A stretch of 23,173 nt of DNA, from assembly GCA_003446735.1 (NCBI GenBank), contig DMCJ01000213.1:1-23173 (forward strand), written 5' to 3'. Source of the stretch: Lachnospiraceae bacterium (GTDB lineage: Bacteria; Bacillota; Clostridia; Lachnospirales; Lachnospiraceae). Of this stretch, positions 14,842 to 22,887 are shown piece after piece. Below the pieces are notes generated by a model. It was not told where the DNA came from. It was given only the letters and a program-made list of their open reading frames with translations, and searched no databases. The number at the start of each line of letters is the position of its first letter. The first letter of the stretch is position 1. The translations under genes were made by a program, and so were the position numbers.

Positions 14842-15263
14842 TTTGCGGTTCCTTCAAGCTTTTCAATGCGCTCGGTCAGTTCTTTTACCTGCTCCTTTAA
14901 GGAGGCATTTTCCTCTGCAAGGCAATGCATCATATTCATGGAATTGGCAACAGATGCGTTAAATATGACCTGCTTTTCCAAATGCGGGTTCATGATGGCC
15001 GTTACCATCTTATAAACCACGGTCTTTATCTTCTTTTTTATGGGATTTGTGCTCTTAACTCCGGGTTCAAGCGAGGAATCCCAAAGTCCGTTTACGTTTA
15101 CAAGCTCCCTTTTCATCATCTCCTCATTGTATTTTGTAGGAAGATGGAAACTTGCCTCCGCCCTGTTTACATCAGCAAATTTAAGGGGTTCTTTATCTAT
15201 CCCTTTCTCTGCGATCTCCTTTCGAAGTTCGTTCATTATCTGTTCTGAATTAATATCCGTCAT
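14838..15263 (-). CDS. Small coiled-coil protein in the glycosyltransferase operon
   Basis: From the chosen start this is a 141-residue protein without a signal peptide or transmembrane helix. The N-terminal half is charged. Residues 73-112 are basic and amphipathic (NPIKKKIKTVVYKMV, then NPHLEKQVIFNASVANSMNMM). Residues 113-136 form a heptad-like coiled coil (CLAEENASLKEQVKELTERIEKLE). A similar basic-helix, NP...Q..FN..V and coiled-coil layout occurs in methyltransferase or glycosyltransferase proteins of other polysaccharide loci, here without a catalytic domain. I infer a scaffold, membrane-association or length-control role. The start at 15263 avoids the in-frame 15-base repeat upstream; extending to 15359 would run into the preceding gene and lacks a ribosome site. 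The stop overlaps the next GT4 start by 4 bases. Confidence 0.7.
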   Translation of the reverse strand: MTDINSEQIMNELRKEIAEKGIDKEPLKFADVNRAEASFHLPTKYNEEMMKRELVNVNGLWDSSLEPGVKSTNPIKKKIKTVVYKMVTAIMNPHLEKQVIFNASVANSMNMMHCLAEENASLKEQVKELTERIEKLEGTAK

Positions 15264-15268
15264 TTCCC

Positions 15269-15313
15269 GCGTATTTCCTTTCGGTATATTTCCTTTCAGT
15301 ATATTTCCTTTTG
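15269..15313 (-). repeat. Three tandem 15-bp repeats carrying Shine-Dalgarno-like cores
   Basis: On the minus strand three consecutive 15-base units read as variants of AAAGGAAATATAC, each with an AAAGGA core. The unit spans five codons, so the longer frame through it encodes a KGNIL/KGNIP/KGNT series. The array fills most of the 62-base gap between the GT4 at 15326-16579 and the coiled-coil gene, and its last AAAGGA lies about 11 bases from the ATG at 15263. Confidence 0.85.
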
Positions 15314-15325
15314 GTTTAACTTGTC

Positions 15326-16579
15326 TTAGTCTTTGACAAGGCCCTCGCCTGCGACGCATCTGACAAGTTCCATGAATCTGTCGGTGATAACATCCCAGCG
15401 GTAATTCTCCCTTACATATTCCGCTCCTTTTTCACCCATCTGCCTTCTGAGTTCTTCATCTGACATAAGTGTCATTATTTTGTCTTTTAATTCTTCAGGA
15501 TCCTTATATGTAAATCCTGCTCCGCTTTTTTTGCAATGAGAACTCGTAACAGCGCAATCTCCGTTTACTATGACAGGCACCTTAAGTGCCATGGATTCAA
15601 GAACTACGATCGAAAAGCTCTCAAATTCGGAAGGAAGGATAAGTGCGACAGCTCCGGCCATCGCATCATATTTATCCTTTTCGGATACAAAACCGAGTGA
15701 AACGATGTCGTTTCTTTCCGGTATATCTATCATTGGCTTTCCTAAAAGCACAAGGCGAAGATCCTTCAATTCTTCCGCTATTTTCGTATCTTCCGGCTTT
15801 TCCACAGAAAGCCCGTCCTTTATCTTCATAAAGTCGTCAAACAGTTTATGACAGTTTTTTCCGTAGTCTATTCTTCCTACGTAAATGACATAAGGGTCAT
15901 TTTTCAGCCTGTCTTTATATTTTTCGCAAAAGCTCTCCGGATTTACTTTATCACTATCATTGATGTCAGGCACTTCAATGCCCATGCCGCCGACTCTTGA
16001 GCATATGCCCTCAACATCAAACTTATCTTTTACAAGGTCCTCTTCCTCCCGGGCATTAAACCAGAATGCTGCGGGGCTTTCGAAGAGTTTCTTATAAGTT
16101 TTCATTTTAAGGAACGGCTCATCGTGCGCTGCCGGGATAAATATGCTCTTTTCCTTCACCACCGGAAGTCCTTTTACGCTCGTGTAATAAAGGTAAGTTA
16201 CGAAAATAAAGCAGTCATATTCATCTTTATTCGCTTTTATATATTCGATGCATTCAGGCGTATAAGGGCCCTGCATCTTAAGCCATAATTCTTCGAGGAA
16301 TTTCGGGAATATCGGAGAATACTTCCTTACTCGGTCTATCTGCTTATACCAGAAGAGATTTCTCTCTTTTTTAACAGGAAACCTGAGAACTTTTACTCCG
16401 TTAACCTTGCTTTCCCCTTTAGGGTATTCATTTTTCCATGTATCGTAATCCTTCGCGCAGGTTGTTATGACGGTTATGTCACATTTATCATTTATATGCT
16501 CGGCCATCTTAAGGGCAAGCATCTCCGCTCCGCCGTTAACCTCTGTTCCGTAGCGCTGGATCACCATTGCTATCTTCAT
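15326..16579 (-). CDS. GT4-family glycosyltransferase (GGAE/HDEP subgroup, copy 2)
   Basis: This is a 417-residue GT-B enzyme. The N-terminal domain has MVIQRYGTEVNGGAEM (5-20) and ITTCAKDYDTW (38-48), then RFPV (66-69). The linker region has AAHDEPFLKM (150-159). The donor domain has YVGRIDYGKN (233-242; Arg236, Lys241) and Glu320/Glu328 of the E-x7-E motif in FESFSIVVLESM. The order and wording of these motifs match the copies at 12434-13723 and 17774-19066 closely, which points to gene duplication within the locus. The ATG at 16579 overlaps the previous stop (ATGA). The acceptor halves differ most between copies, so the three may add sugars to different acceptors; this is inference. Confidence 0.92.
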   Translation of the reverse strand: MKIAMVIQRYGTEVNGGAEMLALKMAEHINDKCDITVITTCAKDYDTWKNEYPKGESKVNGVKVLRFPVKKERNLFWYKQIDRVRKYSPIFPKFLEELWLKMQGPYTPECIEYIKANKDEYDCFIFVTYLYYTSVKGLPVVKEKSIFIPAAHDEPFLKMKTYKKLFESPAAFWFNAREEEDLVKDKFDVEGICSRVGGMGIEVPDINDSDKVNPESFCEKYKDRLKNDPYVIYVGRIDYGKNCHKLFDDFMKIKDGLSVEKPEDTKIAEELKDLRLVLLGKPMIDIPERNDIVSLGFVSEKDKYDAMAGAVALILPSEFESFSIVVLESMALKVPVIVNGDCAVTSSHCKKSGAGFTYKDPEELKDKIMTLMSDEELRRQMGEKGAEYVRENYRWDVITDRFMELVRCVAGEGLVKD

Positions 16580-17763
16580 AACGCAAGTATTTCCTTTTCG
16601 ATCAGAAGCCCGGTCTGCTCCCAGCTCGGCGTCTTAAAACCTTCGGAAGCCTTTTTCAACCTGTCATATTCCTTTTGATCCGATAAAAGATTCTCAACTA
16701 TCTCAATAAGTTCCTCGGGTGAATCCTCGCCGAAATAAAGGGCTTTATCTCCGGCCATTTCGTGATTGATGGGCGTGTCAGATAAAATGAGCGGCGCCTT
16801 ATGATACATGGCCTCCATTATCGGAAGCCCGTAACCCTCGATATGTGAAGGAAATGCAAGAGCAAAACAGTTCTTATAAAGCTCTTCTATCTCTTCGTCC
16901 GACGCCCCGTTTATATAATAGATACCCTTGTCATGTTTCGGATGTTCCTCTATCCTCTTTATGAGTTCCTCCACATGCCAGCCCTGATGTCCTGCAATGA
17001 CAACGTTCATGTTAAGATTCTTTAATCCTCTGTCATACGCATCTACGAGGAGTTTCTGGTTTTTCCTCGGCTCAACAGTTCCGATCATAAGAAGGTAGGG
17101 CTTTTTCACATGGCTTATCTTTTCTGATCCGCTTCCGCCTCTGTCAGATTTGTTATCATTAGACTTTTTAAAATCAGCTCCGAGCGGAACGATACCTATC
17201 TTCTCGGTAAATTCCTTCTTTTCGGATAATGTCTTATCCCTGCAGATCTCGCCGTATATCTTGGTCATATAGTTCTTCGTGGTCTTGGTCGTCACGATCA
17301 CCCTGTCGGAATAAAGCATGACGGCGCCGATATATTCAAGGAATGTGAGTATATCGTCCTCGCGGCAGAACTGCGGATGCGTGACCATTATTATATCATG
17401 TATAAGCGTTATCACCTTAACTCCCGACTTCTTTAAAACGGGATACAGATAGGATCTGTTTAATTTGCTTTTCCATATGCCGTCAACATCGAAAAACACG
17501 CTTCCCTCTTTAAGACTCGAAAGTCCTATCCTTTTATCCGTACGAAGGTGTTTTCTGTCCGCATCGGGATCATTGCAAAGCTCGATAAAGGCATCCTTAT
17601 TTATGACACGGAATTTTTTTCTTCCCTCATCATATTCGAGGATCTCAATATCGAGGAGATTACTCTTATTTAATTGCTTCGTAACCTCCATGACAACCCT
17701 CGGAATGCCCGTATAGCTTATCCCGCGGACCACCATGGTGGCATCTATATATACTTTTTTCAT
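16576..17763 (-). CDS. GT4-family glycosyltransferase
   Basis: This is a 395-residue GT-B enzyme of the WbaZ/MtfB-like type. It starts MKKVYIDATMVVRGISYTGI and continues PRVVMEV, a common start for the group (glycine-rich TGIPRV at 18-23). A LIHDIIMVTHP segment lies at 120-130. The donor half has IGTVEPRKNQ (227-236; Arg233, Lys234) and the motif HIEGYGLPIMEAM with Glu309 and Glu317. Residues about 200-216 are a Ser/Gly/Asp-rich insert between the domains. The gene follows the preceding GT4 by 10 bases without a clear Shine-Dalgarno site, so translation probably relies on coupling. Its stop overlaps the next start by 4 bases. Donor and linkage are unknown. Confidence 0.92.
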   Translation of the reverse strand: MKKVYIDATMVVRGISYTGIPRVVMEVTKQLNKSNLLDIEILEYDEGRKKFRVINKDAFIELCNDPDADRKHLRTDKRIGLSSLKEGSVFFDVDGIWKSKLNRSYLYPVLKKSGVKVITLIHDIIMVTHPQFCREDDILTFLEYIGAVMLYSDRVIVTTKTTKNYMTKIYGEICRDKTLSEKKEFTEKIGIVPLGADFKKSNDNKSDRGGSGSEKISHVKKPYLLMIGTVEPRKNQKLLVDAYDRGLKNLNMNVVIAGHQGWHVEELIKRIEEHPKHDKGIYYINGASDEEIEELYKNCFALAFPSHIEGYGLPIMEAMYHKAPLILSDTPINHEMAGDKALYFGEDSPEELIEIVENLLSDQKEYDRLKKASEGFKTPSWEQTGLLIEKEILAL

Positions 17764-17773
17764 GTATCAACCA

Positions 17774-19066
17774 TCACAAAATAAATTCATAGAATTCATT
17801 CAAAATAGAGGATCGGCTGTATTTCTTTTCAACGTATTCTTTAGCTTTCATTCCGAATTCTCCGTTTTTCGCCGCTATTCTTTCTGTCGCCGCCGCTTTT
17901 CCCTCGATATCCGCTTTTTCGCCGGATTCCTTCATAAGCTCATCAAGCGCGCTTTTAAAGCTTTCATAGTCATTATAGGCAAATCCGCCTCCGCTTTTTT
18001 CAATATGTCCCTTAAGCACTTCGCTCTTCCCGTTTACCAATGCAGGATTACCGTATGCCATTCCTTCAAGAAGAGATATCGAAAAACTCTCAAATGCCGA
18101 CGGAAGACAAATCACCTTTGCACCCTTAAATGCAGAATACTTTATGTCCTCATCCACAAAGCCGGGCGCTAAAATGTCATCTCTGTCAGGTATTTCAAGG
18201 CTTCCTCTTCCAAGAAGGACCAGCTTAAGAGCTGAGCGGCCGTCTGCCTTTCGTGCTGCGTTTGTTGCTGCGTTTGTTGCTGTTTCTTCTGCTTTATATC
18301 TTGAAAAATAGGTTATAAGTTCGTCGACTCCCTTGTCTTTTTCGAGTCGGCCTGCATAAATGACATAAGGGTCATCTCCGAGAAAATCTTTATACCTGTT
18401 TCTAAAAAGGTTTTCATCGGCTGCCTTATCTACTTCGATATCCATGCCGATGACCTTGTTTTTAACGCTACTGTTGCCAAAAGTCCGCTCAACAAAGGCT
18501 TTTTCCTCATCAGTCAGATATATGATCTTATTTACACGGTTGAACATTTCTTTGTATATATCCATGTAAATGGGTTCTTCATCATGCGCTGTGGGAATAA
18601 AGACAGCCTTGTCATAAACTTCTTTTGATCCGAAATATGCCTGATAAAACATATAAGTCACAAAGATAAAAACATCATATTCATCTTTATGCTCTTTTAT
18701 ATATTCGATAAGCGCCGGAGTTACGGGGCCTCTGCCTAATACGCGGTTTTCTTCGACAGTGCGGTTTTTGATGCCGAGATTTCTCATAAGGATCTGTCCG
18801 CCACGCTGTTTAAGCCTGCTTCTTCCTTTAGTTACGGGAAATCTTATGACAGTAACGTCATTTATTTCTTCCTCGCCTTCGGGATAATAGTTTGCCCAGG
18901 TCTTAAAATCCTTGGCGCAGCTGGTAAGGACCGTGATCTTTGCCTTATCTTTGAAGATTTCAGCCAGTCCCTCGGCCATATGTCTCGTATAGCTTTCCGA
19001 ACCGCCTTCTATATCTTTGCCGTATCTGTGTGATACGAATGCGATTTTCCTTATCTTATCACTCAT
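17774..19066 (-). CDS. GT4-family glycosyltransferase (GGSE/HDEP subgroup, copy 1)
   Basis: This is a 430-residue GT-B enzyme. Its signatures are FVSHRYGKDIEGGSESY (10-26), LTSCAKDFKTW (47-57), RFPV (75-78), TAHDEEPIY (159-167), YAGRLEKDKG (237-246; Arg240, Lys245) and FESFSISLLEG with Glu326 and Glu334. It belongs with the copies at 15326-16579 and 12434-13723. Two Ala/Lys/Glu-rich stretches (about 257-273 and 381-400) look like low-complexity inserts. The ATG at 19066 lies in a 14-base tandem repeat and has no good ribosome site, so initiation may depend on the preceding gene, which ends 24 bases earlier. Donor sugar is not readable. Confidence 0.92.
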   Translation of the reverse strand: MSDKIRKIAFVSHRYGKDIEGGSESYTRHMAEGLAEIFKDKAKITVLTSCAKDFKTWANYYPEGEEEINDVTVIRFPVTKGRSRLKQRGGQILMRNLGIKNRTVEENRVLGRGPVTPALIEYIKEHKDEYDVFIFVTYMFYQAYFGSKEVYDKAVFIPTAHDEEPIYMDIYKEMFNRVNKIIYLTDEEKAFVERTFGNSSVKNKVIGMDIEVDKAADENLFRNRYKDFLGDDPYVIYAGRLEKDKGVDELITYFSRYKAEETATNAATNAARKADGRSALKLVLLGRGSLEIPDRDDILAPGFVDEDIKYSAFKGAKVICLPSAFESFSISLLEGMAYGNPALVNGKSEVLKGHIEKSGGGFAYNDYESFKSALDELMKESGEKADIEGKAAATERIAAKNGEFGMKAKEYVEKKYSRSSILNEFYEFIL

Positions 19067-19090
19067 GTTTTATCACTTATGTTTTATCAC
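19063..19090 (-). repeat. Two tandem 14-bp units across a gene junction
   Basis: The minus strand carries GTGATAAAACATAA and a near-identical neighbour GTGATAAAACATGA. Partial copies lie on both sides: the end of the upstream gene and the start of the downstream one. The second copy supplies the ATG at 19066. This looks like a small duplication in the junction. Confidence 0.7.
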
Positions 19091-20599
19091 TTATGAAAAC
19101 ACGCGTCTTAACTTATCCTGCACTCCCTGCGGAAGCTTCTTGGCGATCTTTCGAAGTCCCACCTGATTTCTTATGCCGCTAAGTGCGATCGCCCTTTCTT
19201 TTAAGGACTGTCTGTCAGTTTCCGGGTTGCTTTTAACATATTCGATGAACTCTTCCTCGGATCCGGGCATTTTCTTGCCGTTTTCCTCTGATCTTTCCCT
19301 GCTGTATCTGTATAATCCGCGGTAAAGATCTTCTTCATCTTCGTTTTTTCCCTTTTTTGCGACACCCGTATCACTTTGGATGCCGGCAACACCGGAATCA
19401 CCTGCAACGCCGGAGGCATCGGAGACTCCTGCGGCTTCGCGGATTACACGTAGATAGTCGGCAGTCACCTTGTCGATGTTATATTTGGATTCAACGGCCT
19501 CCCTGCGCTCATTTATGGCCTTCATTTCCTTGGGAGTATTTCTCTTTATCGCAAGTTCGCTCTTTATCGCCTCATAAAGGGCGCGGTCGTCATATGCGTT
19601 TTCATAGTAGGTTACCATGTTAAGTGTCGCTTCCGGAAGCGAAGTCTCGGTACTTGAGATTACCGGGCATTTTGCGGCCATTGCCTCTACCGGCGTCATT
19701 CCGAAGCCTTCATATGTCGAAGTCGTTATGAAAAGAGACGCATTCTGATAAAGCCACGCAATCTCCTCTTCCTTAAGGAAGCCCGTTACGGTAACGAAAT
19801 CTGTCAGGTCATGACTTTCAATGAAATCATCTATCTCGTTCGCACTATTACAACGGGCGCCCGCAAGAATAAGCCTCTTTTCGGGAATCTCGCCCTTGTC
19901 ACGGAAATCATTTATATACCTCTCATAGGCCCGCAGTAAGGTGATCAGATTCTTATGCTTCTGAAGCGAATTGATCGAAAGAATATAATCTCCCGGTTTT
20001 ATCATCTTTTTAAGATTCTCGGTCATTCCCTGCTCTTTGGAAAGAAGCCTGAAATCTATCGGTGTATAGAGTGTGACACCCTTGTCTTTTATATATCTTT
20101 TGTAGTATTTCTCATAGCTGCCTTTTACATAATCAGATATATATATAATTCGGGAAGCCTTCTTTAAGCTGCTCTTGTAGAATATGTGGTAATATATCCA
20201 TTTTGCCTTACTGAAATTATCCGGATAGTATCTAAACTGGATATCATTGGGGTCACAAACGACAGGCATGTCAAATCTGTTAAGTCCGGTCTGGAAAGTC
20301 GGAAAGAACATGACATCGATGCCCTCTTTATTTGCAAGCTTCGGAAGGTATAAAGTCTGGAATAAGATCATGCGGAGGGCATGTTTCCCGGGCATCTTAT
20401 AAGGCTTAAACTTAAGAGAGGGAAAGGTCCTACGGTATTCTTTATAAAGACTTGTATGAATGAAGAATAAGACCTCATCGGTCATTTCACCCTTCATCTG
20501 AAGTCTCTCGATACCCTTCATTAAGTTTTTGATCACCGACTCAGTTCCGCCGTTTGTATGATCGGGACGGATGAACGTCAGGTCTATTCCAATTCTCAT
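19091..20599 (-). CDS. GT4-family glycosyltransferase with a C-terminal extension
   Basis: This is a 502-residue protein. Residues 1-385 form a standard GT-B enzyme: MRIGIDLTFIRPDHTNGGTE (1-20), DPNDIQFRYYPD in the acceptor half (116-127), SINSLQKHKN (208-217; Lys216) and TYEGFGMTPVEAM with Glu297 and Glu305. This is the type seen in mannosyltransferase-like GT4 proteins. An unusual tail of about 115 residues follows. Residues 388-416 are Gly/Ala/Val/Ser/Asp-rich imperfect repeats (GVSDASGVAGDSGVAG). The last part is charged and ends in a basic amphipathic helix (LRKIAKKLPQGVQDKLRRVF). The tail may serve membrane or partner binding. ATG 20599 has a moderate AGAGAG site. The 83-base gap before it, after the GT2 gene, is purine-rich with no clear signal. 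Confidence 0.92.
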   Translation of the reverse strand: MRIGIDLTFIRPDHTNGGTESVIKNLMKGIERLQMKGEMTDEVLFFIHTSLYKEYRRTFPSLKFKPYKMPGKHALRMILFQTLYLPKLANKEGIDVMFFPTFQTGLNRFDMPVVCDPNDIQFRYYPDNFSKAKWIYYHIFYKSSLKKASRIIYISDYVKGSYEKYYKRYIKDKGVTLYTPIDFRLLSKEQGMTENLKKMIKPGDYILSINSLQKHKNLITLLRAYERYINDFRDKGEIPEKRLILAGARCNSANEIDDFIESHDLTDFVTVTGFLKEEEIAWLYQNASLFITTSTYEGFGMTPVEAMAAKCPVISSTETSLPEATLNMVTYYENAYDDRALYEAIKSELAIKRNTPKEMKAINERREAVESKYNIDKVTADYLRVIREAAGVSDASGVAGDSGVAGIQSDTGVAKKGKNEDEEDLYRGLYRYSRERSEENGKKMPGSEEEFIEYVKSNPETDRQSLKERAIALSGIRNQVGLRKIAKKLPQGVQDKLRRVFS

Positions 20600-20682
20600 T
20601 AATACTCTCTTTTTTGCTTCTTTATTTACTTCTTTTGTCTTTTATGTCACAGGTGTCAGTTTTATTGTTTTTCTATACGCGA

Positions 20683-21423
20683 CTATCCGAGAAGCATCTT
20701 GGCGGCTTCCATGGCCAGGCACTCTAAAATGTATACGCGGCCGTATCCGTTTTCGCGGTAGCATAAATAGCGGCTTTTTATGCGGCCGATGGCGCTTGAT
20801 AACTTCTTTTCGTTTGAAGCGCCGCCCATCTCAAAATGAGCTAAGACTCTGGGGATGACCGCAACGGCGGCTCCCTCGTTCTTCATTTCCAGATAGCATC
20901 TGTAGTCATCGGCGATGCCCTTTCCTCGGAAGGGATGGGCTTTATAATACTTTGCCTTGGCAAACATCGTCGGATGATTCCAGTTGCGCGTGCTTTCATA
21001 AAGTCCGAAACGCGCTCTTTTTCTTATCGGCGGTTTGTCCTTGCGATGAAGGATGATGTCGGCAAAAGTGACATCTGCGTCGTATTTCAGCATTACGCCG
21101 ACCGAAATACGGACAGCATTCTCTTCATAAGTATCTCCGCAGCCGATAACGGCAATCACATCGCCCGAAGCCATACGGATCCCTTTGTTCATGGCATCAT
21201 ATATTCCGTCATCCGGCTCAGATTCTATGATAAGGGAGATTCCCCTGTCTTCAAAAGCTTCGCGATAAGACTCGGCAACGCTGACGGTTTTGTCAGTACT
21301 TGCGCCGTCTATTATTATATATTCAAGAGGATGGTAATCCTGGTTCAAAACGGATTCCATCGTCTTTCCTATCGTATCCTCGCAGTTATATGAAACCGTT
21401 ACTATCGTAACAAGCGGTCGCAT
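20683..21423 (-). CDS. GT2-family glycosyltransferase (WcaA/WcaE-like)
   Basis: This 246-residue GT-A enzyme begins PLVTIVTVSYNCEDTIGKTM, the usual start of the family. The nucleotide-binding residues are Asp39 in IIDGASTDKT and Asp71/Asp72 in ESEPDDGIYDAMNKGI (67-82). The latter is a hallmark of the colanic-acid WcaE and WcaA type. The metal-binding position is IGCGD (93-97). The probable catalytic base is Asp172/Asp173 in GIADDYRCYLEM. It probably adds the first or second sugar after the initiating transferase, since it follows that gene directly. ATG 21423 has AGGAG five bases upstream and lies 21 bases after the previous stop. The sugar is unknown. Confidence 0.93.
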   Translation of the reverse strand: MRPLVTIVTVSYNCEDTIGKTMESVLNQDYHPLEYIIIDGASTDKTVSVAESYREAFEDRGISLIIESEPDDGIYDAMNKGIRMASGDVIAVIGCGDTYEENAVRISVGVMLKYDADVTFADIILHRKDKPPIRKRARFGLYESTRNWNHPTMFAKAKYYKAHPFRGKGIADDYRCYLEMKNEGAAVAVIPRVLAHFEMGGASNEKKLSSAIGRIKSRYLCYRENGYGRVYILECLAMEAAKMLLG

Positions 21424-21444
21424 CCTATCTCCTTAATCATGTAT

Positions 21445-22818
21445 CTATTCGTCGTCTTCCGACACATCTGTCAGAAAGCCCTCGGTGCTTTCCTTCTTGA
21501 AGATGACCTTAAGCGTTGTCATGACGATCCTGATGTCAAGTACAAACGAATAATTGACGATGTATGTAAGATCCATCTTAAGCTTATCGTAAGCCGTTGT
21601 GTTATATTTGCCATAGACCTGGGCGAGACCGGTAAGTCCGCCTTTTACTTTGGTGCGATAAGAGAATTCCGGGATCTCGGCGGTATATTTTTCGACATGC
21701 TCGATCCTCTCGGGACGGGGACCGACAAAGCTCATATCTCCCTTAAGGATATTAAAAAGCTGGGGAAGCTCGTCAAGCCTTGTGCTTCTTATAAAGCGGC
21801 CTACGGGAGTTATCCTCTCATCATCGTCAACGGCGGGATGGCTCTTTCCGTCCTCTTCCGCATTTTCGATCATGCTGCGGAATTTTATCATCTTAAAGAC
21901 CCTGTCATCGCGGGTTACACGGTCCTGTTTAAAGAAGACGGGTCCGCGGTCATATACCTTTATCGCCAAAGCTATCAAGAGCATGATCGGGCCGGTCAGG
22001 ATTATGAACAATACTGAAAAGAACACGTCAGCGGCGCGCTTTATGAGCCTCTCTTCAAAGCTCATGCCGAAATTCTTGCAAAGATAGAGGGGTGAATCGA
22101 AAAGATCCACCTTATCAGCGCCCTTAACCAGGATATCGCTTAATTTCGGCGTAAAATACACGCGGACGCGCTTTTCAAAACAGTATTTTAAGATCCTGTT
22201 CCTGCTCTTTGTAGGCAGGTCGTTAAGTAAAACCGCATCGTATTTAAGGATCTCCTCGAACACCTTCTCCTCATCCTCAAAGACTGAGATCTCACCGACT
22301 ATGCGGTATTTATCGCTTCTTGTCTCTATCTTTCCGGCAAGGCGGTTATTGTGCTCGCCGTTTATAAGGAGCATATGGTAAGGCGGGAAGAGCCTGTAAT
22401 ATACAGCCATGAGCAGGGCCGTCATCACAGTGCAGACCAGGATGTCATAAAGCATCAAAAGGCCGATAGCCTCGGCGATCTGCTTCATGTGCCAGATGTC
22501 ACCTATGATAAGGATGACCTGGGCCCACATCATGATATCCACTATTATGACGGAGACGATCTGGGACAGGACGAGGTTCAGCGTTTTATTTACGCCTATT
22601 TTGAGTCCGCCCATGACATAGAGGACCAAAAAGAGTATTGCGGAGTAAACAGCTATGACGAGAAGGTTTCCCTTCCCTAAGAACTGCTCGCCCCGCAACG
22701 TATTAAAACGCGTAAACCACATCTCGTTAAAGATGCCTAACAGCGCTGCAAAGATAAGCAGCGCTGATAAGCGTTTATATAAGCTTTTAAAGCCCTCTTT
22801 TTTTCTGTTACTGCCCAT
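21445..22818 (-). CDS. Polyprenyl-phosphate sugar-1-phosphate transferase (initiating enzyme of surface polysaccharide synthesis)
   Basis: This is a 457-residue membrane protein with full family length. It has four N-terminal transmembrane helices (about 17-33, 52-70, 83-105, 117-140), a cytoplasmic CoA-binding-like region (about 147-230) and a further hydrophobic helix at 264-286. The C-terminal catalytic domain has KRAADVFFS (260-268), GPVFFKQDRV (292-301), FKMIKFRSM (308-316), TRLDELPQLFNILKGDMS (346-363), GPRPE (366-370) and GGLTGLAQVYGKY (393-405). It transfers a hexose-1-phosphate from a UDP-sugar to undecaprenyl phosphate at the inner face, starting the lipid-linked unit. I prefer ATG 22818, although the ribosome site is poor (a GGAG 19 bases upstream). 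The GTG at 22860 is an alternative that would add 14 basic residues. The gene heads the glycosyltransferase run. Confidence 0.95.
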   Translation of the reverse strand: MGSNRKKEGFKSLYKRLSALLIFAALLGIFNEMWFTRFNTLRGEQFLGKGNLLVIAVYSAILFLVLYVMGGLKIGVNKTLNLVLSQIVSVIIVDIMMWAQVILIIGDIWHMKQIAEAIGLLMLYDILVCTVMTALLMAVYYRLFPPYHMLLINGEHNNRLAGKIETRSDKYRIVGEISVFEDEEKVFEEILKYDAVLLNDLPTKSRNRILKYCFEKRVRVYFTPKLSDILVKGADKVDLFDSPLYLCKNFGMSFEERLIKRAADVFFSVLFIILTGPIMLLIALAIKVYDRGPVFFKQDRVTRDDRVFKMIKFRSMIENAEEDGKSHPAVDDDERITPVGRFIRSTRLDELPQLFNILKGDMSFVGPRPERIEHVEKYTAEIPEFSYRTKVKGGLTGLAQVYGKYNTTAYDKLKMDLTYIVNYSFVLDIRIVMTTLKVIFKKESTEGFLTDVSEDDE

Positions 22819-22855
22819 TATAAATGGATAATTTTTTCTCCGTTTTTTCTTTACG

Positions 22856-22875
22856 ATCACCTGTGGACAGGCGAT
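22856..22875. repeat. Short inverted repeat before the sugar transferase gene
   Basis: The two 8-base arms (ATCACCTG and CAGGCGAT, pairing with one G-T wobble) surround a 4-base loop (TGGA). The motif lies in the 69-base gap between the edge DUF4214 gene and the sugar transferase ATG at 22818, overlapping the alternative GTG start. No T-run follows on either strand, so it is not a standard intrinsic terminator. A regulatory or structural role is possible but unproved. Confidence 0.45.
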
Positions 22876-22887
22876 ATGATATCCGCT

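Noticed and set aside
15264..15359. N-terminal extension (MRRRRGPCQRLRQ...) of the coiled-coil protein
   Set aside because: It overlaps the end of the preceding GT4 gene, runs through the 15-base tandem repeat and lacks a ribosome site at 15359.
20935..22017. Long plus-strand frames (152 and 192 codons) opposite the GT2 and sugar transferase genes
   Set aside because: The minus-strand genes in the same place have intact family motifs over their full length. The plus-strand products match nothing I recognise and are antisense shadows.
22819..22860. GTG 22860 as the start of the sugar transferase
   Set aside because: No Shine-Dalgarno site precedes it and it lies inside the hairpin arm. ATG 22818 keeps the whole recognised family region, though its own ribosome site is poor, so this is not settled.
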